Source of the DNA: an uncultured Clostridia bacterium
Lineage (GTDB): Bacteria; Bacillota; Clostridia; Lachnospirales; Lachnospiraceae
NCBI GenBank assembly: GCA_948472945.1
Contig: CAOKVX010000004.1
Span: 62,001 to 126,000, forward strand
Length of the DNA stretch: 64,000 bases
Reading direction: 5' to 3'
The position numbers and the translations under genes were made by a program. Shown here in pieces: positions 33,997-43,238 of this stretch. Within the stretch, counting starts at the first letter, position 1; the number at the start of each line of letters is the position of its first letter. The notes under the pieces are model-generated. The model worked only from the letters and a program-made list of their open reading frames with translations, did no database searches and was not told the DNA's origin.

Positions 33997-35077
33997 CACC
34001 TTTTTTCATTTTTTTAAAATTTTTTATTATACCCCCAATCTTTTTCAAAAATATATCCATCTCCTCATCTGTCCCTATAGTAATCCTGAGAAAATTATCA
34101 ATCAAGGGCTTGTCAAAATATCTCACATATATATTTTCCTTTTTGAGTTCCTCGAAAATAACACTTGCAGGAACCGTTTCGTGCGTGGCAAAAAGAAAGT
34201 TAGTCAGCGAAGGCAGTACCTTAAAACCAAGTCTTTCCAACGACACCCCTGTCTTTTCCCTTGTATTAATTATCTTTCCTATTACAGACCTAAAATACTC
34301 TTCATCCTTAAGCGATTCCACTCCCAAAACAATGGACAGCATATTCATGGTATACGAATTAAATGAGCCCTTAACGCTGTTAAGAGCCTTAATAAGTTCC
34401 GGATTCCCGACTGCATAACCTATTCTCATGCCTGCCATTGACCTCGATTTTGAATAAGTCCGCACGACAAGCAGATTATCATATTTTTCCGTAAGCGAAA
34501 GCACGCTCTTCCCACCGAAATCAACATATGCCTCGTCTATTATGACGACAGAGCCGCCGTTTGACGCCACAATACTTTGTATTGCGGCAGGTTCCATCGC
34601 AACCGAAGTAGGGGCATTTGGATTGGCAATAATAATTCCTCCGTTCGGCCTAATATAATCCTTCGTATTAATAGTGAAATCCTCACCAAGCGCAGGCGTC
34701 TCATATTTTATCTTAAATAAGTCTGCCCACACATCATAGAATGAGTATGTAATGTCCGGAAACAATATCGGTTTGTCCGAATTAAAAAATGTCAGAAATG
34801 ATATAGCAAGCACGTCATCAGACCCCACGCCGACAAATATCATATCACCGCCTACCCCGTGGTACTCTGCAAGCGCGTCCACAAGCTCCGTAACGTCAGG
34901 GTCCGGGTATAACCTGAACCTTTCCGTATCAGCATCACTAATAAGCTTCTTAATGCCCGGTGCAGGCGGATAAGGGTTCTCATTAGTGTTTAACTTTATC
35001 AGCTTACCCTCCTGAGGCTGCTCGCCCGGTATATAAGGCGTTACCTCCCTCACGTTCTTTTTCCATTCCAATGCCAT
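33986..35077 (-). CDS. hisC: Histidinol-phosphate aminotransferase family protein HisC
   Basis: A PLP-dependent aminotransferase of 363 residues. The opening KLNTNENPYPPAP is typical of HisC, which transaminates imidazole-acetol phosphate in histidine synthesis. PLP residues: IANPNAPTSVAM (near 148-159), IDEAYVDFGG (near 184) and the Schiff-base Lys in RTYSKSRSMAGMRIGY. The start at 35077 follows GAAAGAAGAA; the open frame upstream runs into repeat R3 and is not used. No other his genes adjoin, so related functions (for example threonine-phosphate decarboxylase) are not fully excluded. The tRNA promoter is inside its 3' end. Confidence 0.85.
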   Translation of the reverse strand: MALEWKKNVREVTPYIPGEQPQEGKLIKLNTNENPYPPAPGIKKLISDADTERFRLYPDPDVTELVDALAEYHGVGGDMIFVGVGSDDVLAISFLTFFNSDKPILFPDITYSFYDVWADLFKIKYETPALGEDFTINTKDYIRPNGGIIIANPNAPTSVAMEPAAIQSIVASNGGSVVIIDEAYVDFGGKSVLSLTEKYDNLLVVRTYSKSRSMAGMRIGYAVGNPELIKALNSVKGSFNSYTMNMLSIVLGVESLKDEEYFRSVIGKIINTREKTGVSLERLGFKVLPSLTNFLFATHETVPASVIFEELKKENIYVRYFDKPLIDNFLRITIGTDEEMDIFLKKIGGIIKNFKKMKKGVDI

Positions 35078-35118
35078 ATAAATTCTTCTTTCTATATATA
35101 TTTTTGGAGTTTTAAGTC

Positions 35119-35168
35119 TAGCCAAACTGAGCTAATTTAAACCCGTTTCAAATTGCGCTGTTGAACTA
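35119..35168. repeat. Small palindromic repeat, copy R3 with a tRNA-Pro D-arm match
   Basis: The right part TTTCAAATTGCGCTGTTGAACTA matches the family core; its end CTA (35166-35168) is the TAG stop of the aminotransferase gene on the minus strand. The left arm carries a 16-base exact copy (35117-35132) of the tRNA-Pro D-arm. Arms are imperfect compared with the other copies. Confidence 0.65.
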
Positions 35169-36347
35169 ATTGTAAAACGACGCAAGCTTCTCAAACGCAG
35201 GCAGCGAACGCTTAATCATATCAGGGGACACACAGTATGCTATGCGCACGTAACCCGGGCCATTGAATGTCGTGCCCGGAACGAGCAACAGATTAAATTC
35301 TTTCGCCTTTTCACAAAATCCCTTATCATCCCCGCCGGGAGCTTTCACAAACAGATAAAATGCTCCCTGGGGTTTTATGCACTCAAATCCCATATCGGTC
35401 AGGCTGTTATATAAAAGCTCCCTGTTATAATTATAAGCTTCTACATCAACCTCGGCGTCCACACATTTTGCCACGGTTCTCTGAATCAGCGAAGGAGCAT
35501 TTACAAATCCAAGAATACGGTTTGCGATTCCGGAGGCCTGAACAATATTTTCAAAATCATCCAACTCGTTTGGCATCACAAGGTAGCCTATACGCTCTCC
35601 CGGAAGCGACAGGGATTTGCTGTATGAATATCCGACGATTGTATTATCATAATACTTTGTCAGATAAGGCACCTGCACGCCGTCGTATACAAGCTCACGA
35701 TACGGCTCGTCGGCAATAAGATAAATTGATGTTCCGTATTCTTTCTGTTTTTTATCAAGCACAGCCATCAGACTTTTTATTGTTTCCTCAGAATATACGA
35801 CTCCGGTAGGATTATTAGGATTGTTTATAATTACGGCTTTTGTCTTAGGCGTAAGGGCTTCACCAAAAAGTTCAGGGTCAGGTATGAAATCTTCAGTGGG
35901 CGGTACTGCAACAAGCTTGCCGGAAAAATTCGCGACATAATTCCTATACTCACCAAAAAATGGCGAGAACGTAACGACTTCATCCCCTGCGTCTATAAGC
36001 GTCTTAAGTATAACATTAAGACCTCCGGCCGCACCGACAGTCATAAGTATATTTTTTGACGTAAACGATGTTCCAAATTTTTTATTTAGCGAATGTGCTA
36101 TAGTTTCACGCACATCCTCATAACCGGCATTGTTCATATACCCGTGGACAAGGTTCTGGTCTTCATCCCGTATAATGTCAATCATTGCCTCCCTTACCCG
36201 TGCAGGCGGCTCAACGCTCGGATTGCCGAGACTGTAATCATATACATTCTCCGCGCCGTATATATCCGCCAGACGTTTGCCCTCCTCAAACATAGCCCTA
36301 ATAACAGAGCTGCCTTTTACATAATCAACCATATTTTTTGCTATCAT
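35166..36347 (-). CDS. PLP-dependent aminotransferase, class I (aspartate aminotransferase-like)
   Basis: A 393-residue fold-type I aminotransferase. MTVGAAGGLNVILKTL (near 100-116) binds the phosphate of PLP, INNPNNPTGVVYS (near 174-186) and LIADEPYRELVYDG (near 207-220) hold conserved Asn and Asp, and GYSYSKSLSLPGERIGY (near 235-251) contains the Schiff-base Lys and Arg. The substrate is not clear; aspartate or an aromatic/branched amino acid is likely. GGAGGAAACAAA precedes the ATG. Its TAG stop codon lies in repeat R3; hisC follows. Confidence 0.88.
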   Translation of the reverse strand: MIAKNMVDYVKGSSVIRAMFEEGKRLADIYGAENVYDYSLGNPSVEPPARVREAMIDIIRDEDQNLVHGYMNNAGYEDVRETIAHSLNKKFGTSFTSKNILMTVGAAGGLNVILKTLIDAGDEVVTFSPFFGEYRNYVANFSGKLVAVPPTEDFIPDPELFGEALTPKTKAVIINNPNNPTGVVYSEETIKSLMAVLDKKQKEYGTSIYLIADEPYRELVYDGVQVPYLTKYYDNTIVGYSYSKSLSLPGERIGYLVMPNELDDFENIVQASGIANRILGFVNAPSLIQRTVAKCVDAEVDVEAYNYNRELLYNSLTDMGFECIKPQGAFYLFVKAPGGDDKGFCEKAKEFNLLLVPGTTFNGPGYVRIAYCVSPDMIKRSLPAFEKLASFYN

Positions 36348-36387
36348 TTTGTTTCCTCCAAATATTATATAAATAAATAGTCAAGAC

Positions 36388-37707
36388 TTAACGGGTCAAA
36401 GAGTCTTCCTGAAGCCTGTCAAATTCCTCCATACACTCATCCACAGTGGCGCCGTTTAACAGCTTGCGCACTATAAGGCACGTATTTCCCCACTGCTCCA
36501 CTTTCATTCCCGCATTCGCGCCCAGAACATAAACATTCGCCTCTATTTTGTCATTCAGCGGTTTAAGCGCCGGTATACAGTCCACCTCTACATTTTTTGA
36601 AGAAGATATAACCTTGTTTGTTTCGGCATAAACTTGAAGCGCTTCATCAGAAAGCAAAACATCCATGACGCGCATCGCATCGTCGGCATGTTCCGCATTG
36701 ATTCCAACTCCGTAACCCGTCATAGACATAACCGGCATCTGTCCGCGACTGCTCGGAAAGCCGATAACCAACATGTTAAAATCAGTCTTACCGTAAGCGG
36801 TTTCTGTATTAGCCGCACCCCAGTATGCCATTACAATTGGAGTTTTCTGTGAGAGGAAATCGTCTCCCTCGCCTTCAATAGCCTCGCTTACAATGGCTTT
36901 CTCGGCGTCAATATAGCCAAGATCCATCATTTTTTTAAGAAACTCAAAGCCGGGGCGCATATAATCACTGTATTTGCTCTCACCGTTGTTGAGGGCCTCT
37001 ATTTCGGCTTCCGTGTTCCCACCATTATACAGGTCCGCATAGGCTTGTGCAAGTACAAAAGTTTCAAGCCACCAGCGGTTTGCACCTACCGGAGTGTCAA
37101 TGCCGTTTTCCTTAAATACCCTGCAGCATTCCAAAAACTCATCAGGCGTTTCCGGCAGTTCTATATTATACTTATCAAACATATCTTTGTTTATAAACAG
37201 TCCGTAGGCTACAACTTCCTGTGGAATAGCTACGAGTTTTCCGTCAATTGTATTCGCCTCTTTCACAACGTCCCGAAGATTTTTTGAACATGCTAGGCCC
37301 GACATATCCATCAGTTTCCCCTCTTCTCCCAGCATCCTGATAGTGTCCGGATTCAATAGATATAAATCATCCATATTGTTACGCGCCCTGTCCATCGCCA
37401 CATCATCATAAGACTTATCCTGATAATCTTCCGCTGTGTACGTAACAAAATCTACAGTAACACCAAGCTGTTCTTCGGCCATGAGGATTGTTTTATCAGC
37501 CGCGCTTCTCGCAACATTCTCAGCATCCGGTTCAATTTTTTCCATAGGGCTGAACAGAGTTACGATTCGGTCATTGCTTTCTTTTGAATCCAGCAAATTC
37601 ACGTCTGTTTCATCTCCGTTTCCACAGGCCGCAATAACCGTCAGCGCCGCAGCCGTCATACATGCGGCAATAATTCTGCAAAAATTTTTTTTATTTCTTC
37701 TATTCAT
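36388..37707 (-). CDS. Extracellular solute-binding lipoprotein (sugar-binding type), paired with a histidine kinase
   Basis: A lipoprotein signal with lipobox VIAAC (Cys about 28) precedes a two-lobed solute-binding protein of 439 residues. Features include YLLNPDTIRML, IPQEVVAYGLFINKDMFDKYNIELPETPDEFLE and a YGVGINAEHADDAMRVMDVLLSDEALQVYAE C-terminal stretch, all typical of family 1 (MalE-like) binding proteins. No permease gene adjoins. It follows the hybrid histidine kinase gene by 69 bases on the same strand, so it may present a ligand to that kinase rather than to a transporter. The ligand is unknown. Confidence 0.82.
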   Translation of the reverse strand: MNRRNKKNFCRIIAACMTAAALTVIAACGNGDETDVNLLDSKESNDRIVTLFSPMEKIEPDAENVARSAADKTILMAEEQLGVTVDFVTYTAEDYQDKSYDDVAMDRARNNMDDLYLLNPDTIRMLGEEGKLMDMSGLACSKNLRDVVKEANTIDGKLVAIPQEVVAYGLFINKDMFDKYNIELPETPDEFLECCRVFKENGIDTPVGANRWWLETFVLAQAYADLYNGGNTEAEIEALNNGESKYSDYMRPGFEFLKKMMDLGYIDAEKAIVSEAIEGEGDDFLSQKTPIVMAYWGAANTETAYGKTDFNMLVIGFPSSRGQMPVMSMTGYGVGINAEHADDAMRVMDVLLSDEALQVYAETNKVISSSKNVEVDCIPALKPLNDKIEANVYVLGANAGMKVEQWGNTCLIVRKLLNGATVDECMEEFDRLQEDSLTR

Positions 37708-37776
37708 ATCAACACCACTTCCTTTATTTTCAACTCTAATTAATTACTTTTCTATCCTTTATTAATCTTCATCCTA

Positions 37777-40377
37777 TTACTCGTCAGATTTATCATTACG
37801 GATATATCTATTTATAACTTTTTTTAATAACTCCACATCAACCGGTTTAGCAAGATGAAAATCCATCCCGGAGTTCAACGCTTCTTTTTCATCTTCGGCG
37901 AAAGCGTTTGCAGTCATTGCAATAATTGGAATTTCACTTGCATCTTTCCGCTCCAGTGCCCTGATTGCCCTAGTTGCGTCGTACCCGTTCATGACCGGCA
38001 TCTGTACATCCATAAGAATCGCGTCAAACTCTCCCTCCTCAGACTCCTTAAACCGCTCAAGCACTATCTGCCCATTTTCAGCAATTACACATCCTGCACC
38101 CTCAACGGCCAAAATCTCTGACAGAATTTCTGCATTAATCTCGTTATCCTCAGCGGCCAGGAAATGTAACCCCTGCAGGCTATTTTCTCCGTCATCATCG
38201 GCGTTCATGTTATCATCAGACTCTTCTTCCATTATTTCCACTACAAGTTCTTTCAGATCCGACACAAAAACCGGTTTCTCAAGCACCCCCGTATATCCAA
38301 ACCGGAGCAGTCCCTCAATGTACCCACTATTATCCTCGTCGTGCTCTGTCATAATGAGCAGGAAAGATTTTTCATGCAGCGCTTTCCTTAACTTTTCCGC
38401 CATATCAAGCCCGTTTTTATCAAGTGTACTCCAATTAAGCAGCACCATATTGTATTCTTCATCGGTACCGCGCGCATCCTGTATCATACGCAGAGCTTCA
38501 TCCGCCTGAAGCGCAATGTCCATTGAAATTCCCATATCACCCATAAGATTTTGAATGTTTTGGATTTCCCGCACATTTCCGTCGACAGACAGTATATGAG
38601 ATATACCGCTTTTTTCCCAAAACATTATGTCTGCCTGACTTTCCGATATACGCAGTTCAATCTCTACCCTGAACAGGCTTCCATTATCAACCTCACTGAA
38701 TACTTCAATTGTTCCTCCCATCAGCTCCACAATATTTTTAGTAATAGCCATTCCGAGTCCTGTACCCTGAACTTTGTTTGTCGTACTGTTTTCCGCCCTC
38801 GTAAATACGTCAAAAATTGTCTTAAGGTATTCTTTTGTCATTCCGTATCCGTCATCCTCAACTTCAATACGGATACGCTCAAACTGGCTGGAATACTGCT
38901 TGAGCCCAATAATACGGAACCATATATTACCTCCGTCAGGCGTATACTTTACAGCGTTTGAAAGCAGGTTGATAAGAATCTGGTTAATTCTCGTCTCGTC
39001 GCCCAAAAAATACTCGTGCTTAACATCAGTCAGTTCAACATGAAATTCCTGTGCTTTCTCACTTGCCATAGGCCGAATTATCGCATCAATTGAAGATACC
39101 AGACTATTAAGGGCAAATTCCTCCTCAGTAAGCACGACCTTGCCGCTCTCAATCTTTGAAACCTCAAGAATATCGTTAATCAGGCTGAGCAGATGCTGGC
39201 CCGACGCCATTATTTTTTTTGTATATTCCCGCACTTTATCAGGATTTTCTGCATCCTTTGAAAGCAGGGTTGTAAATCCGATAACAGCGTTCATAGGCGT
39301 GCGTATATCATGTGACATGTTCGACAAAAATGTCGTCTTTGCATTGCTCGCCAGCTTTGCCGCATGCAGCGCTTCTTTCAACTGTTTGTTGTAGCTCTCC
39401 CTTTCCTCCTCACGCTCAATCGTGTTCCTTCTCTCTTTCCTTTGATTCAGGTAATACAGCGCAAAGCACATAATAAATGCACCGGTCAGAACAGTCACAA
39501 CGATAAAAATATTATAATTTACGGTCTTGCTCTCCTGCTGAATTGCATCCGTCGGCACATAACCTGTAAGGCAAATGGTCCCGTCATTTACCATCCAAAT
39601 GAAGTTCAACGCGCTCTTACCGCGTATATCATGATAAAACATGATATTCTTTTTATTCTGTACACATTTCTCAATTTCAAATTTGAGCGTTTCCTCATGA
39701 ATATTATTAGCCCTATAGAAATCCTCCAAATTCAGGTGTCCCGCATTCCGCTCACCCATCCCTTTTGGCTTTAAAACAAATCTTTCGGTTTTTGCGTCCA
39801 TAATATAGAGCATGGCCTGTTTGTTGTAAAATCCCTCCGGAAGCGATTTGTCAAGCGAGTCATAGGTATATTCAACATATAACATGCCTATTTTAACGCC
39901 GTCCTTTACAACAGGACACCTAATCGTATACGCCCATGTTCCCATATAATTGATATAGGACTGTGAAACCTCAAGCCCCCCCAGTGTACTGCTTGAAGAA
40001 AATTCCAAGCCATCCTCTGAAAATGTTTCTCCTGTACTGGAAATTCCTTCGCTCTCTCCTGCGGGGATTAGAGCAATCTTAACCATTGTTTTATTACTCT
40101 TATAGGAACGTATATAATCCTCAGCGTTCTTCCTCGCAGCAATTTCCTGTGCCATAAGCTTCTGAAATTCCGCTTCCTTATTCCAAATCGACTCTATGGT
40201 ACATTTTATTAAATCCAGATTTTCATTTAAGTTCTGAATTGATGCCGATGACATTTCATCCGATATTTTGTGCGATACGGAAATAACCACGCTGCCCAAA
40301 ATACAAAAAACAACGATTATGATTAAAAACACAGGAAATTTTTTTGCTGTCACTTTTTTATTATTTTTCTTTTTCAT
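37777..40377 (-). CDS. Hybrid sensor histidine kinase with two receiver domains
   Basis: An 866-residue membrane protein: helix 1 (about 12-34), an extracellular Cache-like sensing region (about 35-293), helix 2 (about 296-318), a HisKA domain with the phospho-acceptor His in FLSNMSHDIRTPMNAVIGF, a HATPase domain (NQILINLLSNAVKYTPDGG; GTGLGMAITKNIV), and two receiver domains. The first receiver reads YNMVLLNWSTLDKNG where an Asp should be, so Asn replaces the acceptor and it is probably not phosphorylated. The second has LMDVQMPVMNGYDA with its Asp. No separate output domain is present. Start is ATG 40377 (GGTGAG upstream); an in-frame GTG lies 21 bases earlier. It is divergent from the doubled GntR gene. 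Confidence 0.88.
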   Translation of the reverse strand: MKKKNNKKVTAKKFPVFLIIIVVFCILGSVVISVSHKISDEMSSASIQNLNENLDLIKCTIESIWNKEAEFQKLMAQEIAARKNAEDYIRSYKSNKTMVKIALIPAGESEGISSTGETFSEDGLEFSSSSTLGGLEVSQSYINYMGTWAYTIRCPVVKDGVKIGMLYVEYTYDSLDKSLPEGFYNKQAMLYIMDAKTERFVLKPKGMGERNAGHLNLEDFYRANNIHEETLKFEIEKCVQNKKNIMFYHDIRGKSALNFIWMVNDGTICLTGYVPTDAIQQESKTVNYNIFIVVTVLTGAFIMCFALYYLNQRKERRNTIEREEERESYNKQLKEALHAAKLASNAKTTFLSNMSHDIRTPMNAVIGFTTLLSKDAENPDKVREYTKKIMASGQHLLSLINDILEVSKIESGKVVLTEEEFALNSLVSSIDAIIRPMASEKAQEFHVELTDVKHEYFLGDETRINQILINLLSNAVKYTPDGGNIWFRIIGLKQYSSQFERIRIEVEDDGYGMTKEYLKTIFDVFTRAENSTTNKVQGTGLGMAITKNIVELMGGTIEVFSEVDNGSLFRVEIELRISESQADIMFWEKSGISHILSVDGNVREIQNIQNLMGDMGISMDIALQADEALRMIQDARGTDEEYNMVLLNWSTLDKNGLDMAEKLRKALHEKSFLLIMTEHDEDNSGYIEGLLRFGYTGVLEKPVFVSDLKELVVEIMEEESDDNMNADDDGENSLQGLHFLAAEDNEINAEILSEILAVEGAGCVIAENGQIVLERFKESEEGEFDAILMDVQMPVMNGYDATRAIRALERKDASEIPIIAMTANAFAEDEKEALNSGMDFHLAKPVDVELLKKVINRYIRNDKSDE

Positions 40378-40588
40378 TACACTCACCAGACTATCCACAA
40401 ATATTTATTTAACACATTTAACACTATACTATTAATTTATCTGTTGTTAAATAAAATGTCACTTTCTTTTATTACATTTACTGTCAGTCCCTATGTATAG
40501 ACTGTAGTTACATATATTATATATACTTTTTCTACACGATGGCAACATTTTTTTTGGACAGATATGCAAATAGCTTGACGATTTTTAG

Positions 40589-40617
40589 CTGACAATTTTA
40601 AATATACAACGTATAAT
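40589..40617 (+). promoter_or_regulatory. Promoter of the doubled GntR gene
   Basis: CTGACA (40589-40594), a 17-base spacer and TATAAT (40612-40617). It lies 48 bases before the ATG at 40665, in the divergent region with the histidine kinase. AGTC-CCTATGTATA-GACT near 40484 is a possible operator dyad. Confidence 0.6.
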
Positions 40618-40664
40618 TAAGATTATACAAAAGTCAAATAGTTATTATAAAAGGAGATTAATAT

Positions 40665-42170
40665 ATGAAATATGAAACCAAGCGCTCGTTTATTTATGAG
40701 GAAATCAGGCAGCGCATTTTAAACGGCCAAATACCTTCCGGGACCCGCCTCCCTTCTTCAAGGGTACTCTGCAATCAATATCAGGTAAGCCGACAAACAA
40801 TCAGGCTTGTTTTTGACGCTTTGAAGAAAGACGGTCTGATTGACGTCCATCCACGTCATGCGCCTATGGTCATATCATGTGCAGCTACATACGAATCCCA
40901 AAATATGTTGCTTAAAATATTGGCGGACAGGGAGCTAATTGTACAGACATATAAAACATATACTTTATTACTTCCTCCGCTTCTGGTGTTTGCATCCCAA
41001 AACTGCAATTTGGAGATATTGCCTCATTATAAACAAGCTGTAAAAATATCCGGTTTGGGACTTGCTGACGGCGGCTGGAGAATATTATCCCATTTCTTAA
41101 AAGAAATACTGGATATCGGCGGTAATCCCTTACTTGGCAATATCTACTCGAATTTTGAACTTAACAACAGCCTTTGTTATTTCACTGAAAAATGTCCGTA
41201 TTTTGCAGATATATTTAACAGGGATTACAGTGAAGATACAAGAACTATCGTCGGTCTTATGAAAGAAAACGACCCTTTTGTAAAATATAGTGCATTGACC
41301 GCTTTAGGGCAAAGATTTACGGTATTAATTGAAGAGGTACTAAAATATTTGGCAGATAACACGCCCCAATGCCCCCCTTCGTCACAACCTAAATTCTCAT
41401 GGGACCCAAAACGCGGCAAAGAATATCTTTACTCAAAAGTCATCAGTGATTTAACTAGGAAAATCGGCAGCGGAGAATACCCTGTCGGAAAACTTCTGCC
41501 CTTTGAAAAACAGCTAGCCTGCAGTTATGAGGTAAGTTTATCTACTTTAAGAAAAGCTTTGGCGGAGCTACAGCGCAGAGGTATTGTAAAAATATTTAAT
41601 GCCAGAGGAACTATACCTATAAAGCCTGACGACTCCAGAGTCAGCCAGATGCTTCCAAACCCAAGACGGACACGCGAGGCGCTTCAGTATATTCATTCCC
41701 TGCAGCTTTTAGTCCTGATTATCCATCCAGCCGCATTATCTGCCGCCCCAAATTTTACTCCGGATGAGTTGGACAAGCTGGATAAAAATCTGGCAGACCC
41801 GGATTTAAACTGCTTCATTGAAATTATCGAAACCCTTTTAACACACATTGAACTAGAGCCGTTACGGATTATATTAAAAGGGACTTTCAGCCTTACCGAA
41901 TTCGGCCACTACATAGCATATTATGATAATAAAAAAAATATATTTCAAAAAATTGAACCAAAAATCAATATAGCCATCCGTCACTTGCGAGCTGGAAATT
42001 CAGACGCTTTTGCGGACTGCCTTACATACTGCTGTACCTATTTTTTAAAACGCGCCAGAGACATCCTATTAAATAAATATGATTTTAACAGGGCCTCCTA
42101 CATACATATTCCAGAAATATACAGCAGCTCAGGCATAGTTTTATCCGGTGAATTAATACAGGATATTTGA
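40665..42170 (+). CDS. GntR-family regulator with two tandem winged-helix domains
   Basis: A 501-residue protein with two GntR winged helices: residues about 8-70 (YEEIRQRILNGQIPSGTRLP, VSRQTIRLVFDALKKDGLI) and about 254-320 (YSKVISDLTRKIGSGEYPVG, VSLSTLRKALAELQRRGIV). Each is followed by a helical region that looks alike (HFLKEILDIGGNPLLGNIYSNF versus EIIETLLTHIELEPLRIILKGTF), so the whole protein seems to be an internal duplication. One chain may mimic the usual dimer. AAAGGAG precedes the ATG. It faces the kinase/binding-protein pair, and an AraC gene and a GH127 gene follow it. Effector unknown. Confidence 0.85.
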   Translation: MKYETKRSFIYEEIRQRILNGQIPSGTRLPSSRVLCNQYQVSRQTIRLVFDALKKDGLIDVHPRHAPMVISCAATYESQNMLLKILADRELIVQTYKTYTLLLPPLLVFASQNCNLEILPHYKQAVKISGLGLADGGWRILSHFLKEILDIGGNPLLGNIYSNFELNNSLCYFTEKCPYFADIFNRDYSEDTRTIVGLMKENDPFVKYSALTALGQRFTVLIEEVLKYLADNTPQCPPSSQPKFSWDPKRGKEYLYSKVISDLTRKIGSGEYPVGKLLPFEKQLACSYEVSLSTLRKALAELQRRGIVKIFNARGTIPIKPDDSRVSQMLPNPRRTREALQYIHSLQLLVLIIHPAALSAAPNFTPDELDKLDKNLADPDLNCFIEIIETLLTHIELEPLRIILKGTFSLTEFGHYIAYYDNKKNIFQKIEPKINIAIRHLRAGNSDAFADCLTYCCTYFLKRARDILLNKYDFNRASYIHIPEIYSSSGIVLSGELIQDI

Positions 42171-42280
42171 TTGTATAAGTAAAATGATTGTTTAGGTGTC
42201 TTTTTGTTATTTTAAATGTATATTTACTTGACATAAGCATGTGTTCGGTGTCAAAATGTGATTGTTGGGAGGTGGACGCA

Positions 42281-43123
42281 TTGAATCATTATACAATTCC
42301 TATTGTAACTCCGGTCTGTTACCATATGTGCGGTAAGTTTGAATCGCTCTCACCAGACTGGAAGCATGCGCATCTCAATCTCGACGACTATGAGCTTTTT
42401 GTTGTAACAAACGGCGTATTATATATAGAACATAACGGCAGCCGGTACAGAATTGAAAAAGGTGAGATGCTTCTTCTTCCGCCTGTTCCGCCGCCCGGCA
42501 ACACGCGCAGGGGATACCAAAGCTCCGCATGTACATTTTACTGGCTTCACTTCGGACTTGAAAACTGCAGGTCGTTTGACGACTACAACACGGATTCAAT
42601 CATTATACCTGCATATTCATTTTTAAAGTATCCTGAAAAAATAATAATACTTATGAAGCAGCTGCAGGATTCCGTCCGCAACAGCCTTCCACATCGTACG
42701 CTCAACTATATGACCTCGGCAATACTGTGCAAGGTATATGACGATGTTACGCAGAGTCCCGTTCAAGATAATGCAAGACGAACCGGAAAACAACTTTACA
42801 ACGACATTGAGGACTATGTTAAACACAACATACACACCCCTCTAACCGTCAGCTCAATTGCGCGCAAGTTCGGTTATAATGAGAAGTACCTCTCACAGAT
42901 GTTCAAATCAATGTCCGGCGAGACGCTGAAGCAATATATTATTAACAGAAAAATAGAGGAGGCTAATTTCCTGCTGACGGACACCAACCTTACTATAATG
43001 GAAATCTCATATATATTAGGCTACTCGGACAACCACAATTTTATGAGAAGCTATAAAAAGGTGACGGGAATGTCTCCTACCGAATACAGGAACGCTTTTT
43101 CAAAACGCGTGCTGAACCATTGA
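42281..43123 (+). CDS. AraC-family transcriptional regulator
   Basis: The N-terminal cupin-type sensing region (about 15-110: VVTNGVLYIEHNGSRYRIEKGEMLLLPP, TFYWLHFGL) and the C-terminal AraC double helix-turn-helix (about 178-275: LTVSSIARKFGYNEKYLSQMF, LTIMEISYILGYSDNHNFMRSYKKVTGMSPTEYR) are clear. I place the start at the TTG at 42281 because GGGAGGTGG lies 5 bases before it; longer upstream frames have no ribosome site. It probably senses a sugar. The GH127 gene that follows at 43239 is the likely target. Confidence 0.85.
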   Translation: MNHYTIPIVTPVCYHMCGKFESLSPDWKHAHLNLDDYELFVVTNGVLYIEHNGSRYRIEKGEMLLLPPVPPPGNTRRGYQSSACTFYWLHFGLENCRSFDDYNTDSIIIPAYSFLKYPEKIIILMKQLQDSVRNSLPHRTLNYMTSAILCKVYDDVTQSPVQDNARRTGKQLYNDIEDYVKHNIHTPLTVSSIARKFGYNEKYLSQMFKSMSGETLKQYIINRKIEEANFLLTDTNLTIMEISYILGYSDNHNFMRSYKKVTGMSPTEYRNAFSKRVLNH

Positions 43124-43238
43124 ATACAGCGGCGTGTTAAAACAATTAATGCAAAATAAAAGCAATAATATATTAAACGATAATATATTTAATAAATAGT
43201 CATTAAGACAAACAATTAAACGGAAAGGAACTATAATT

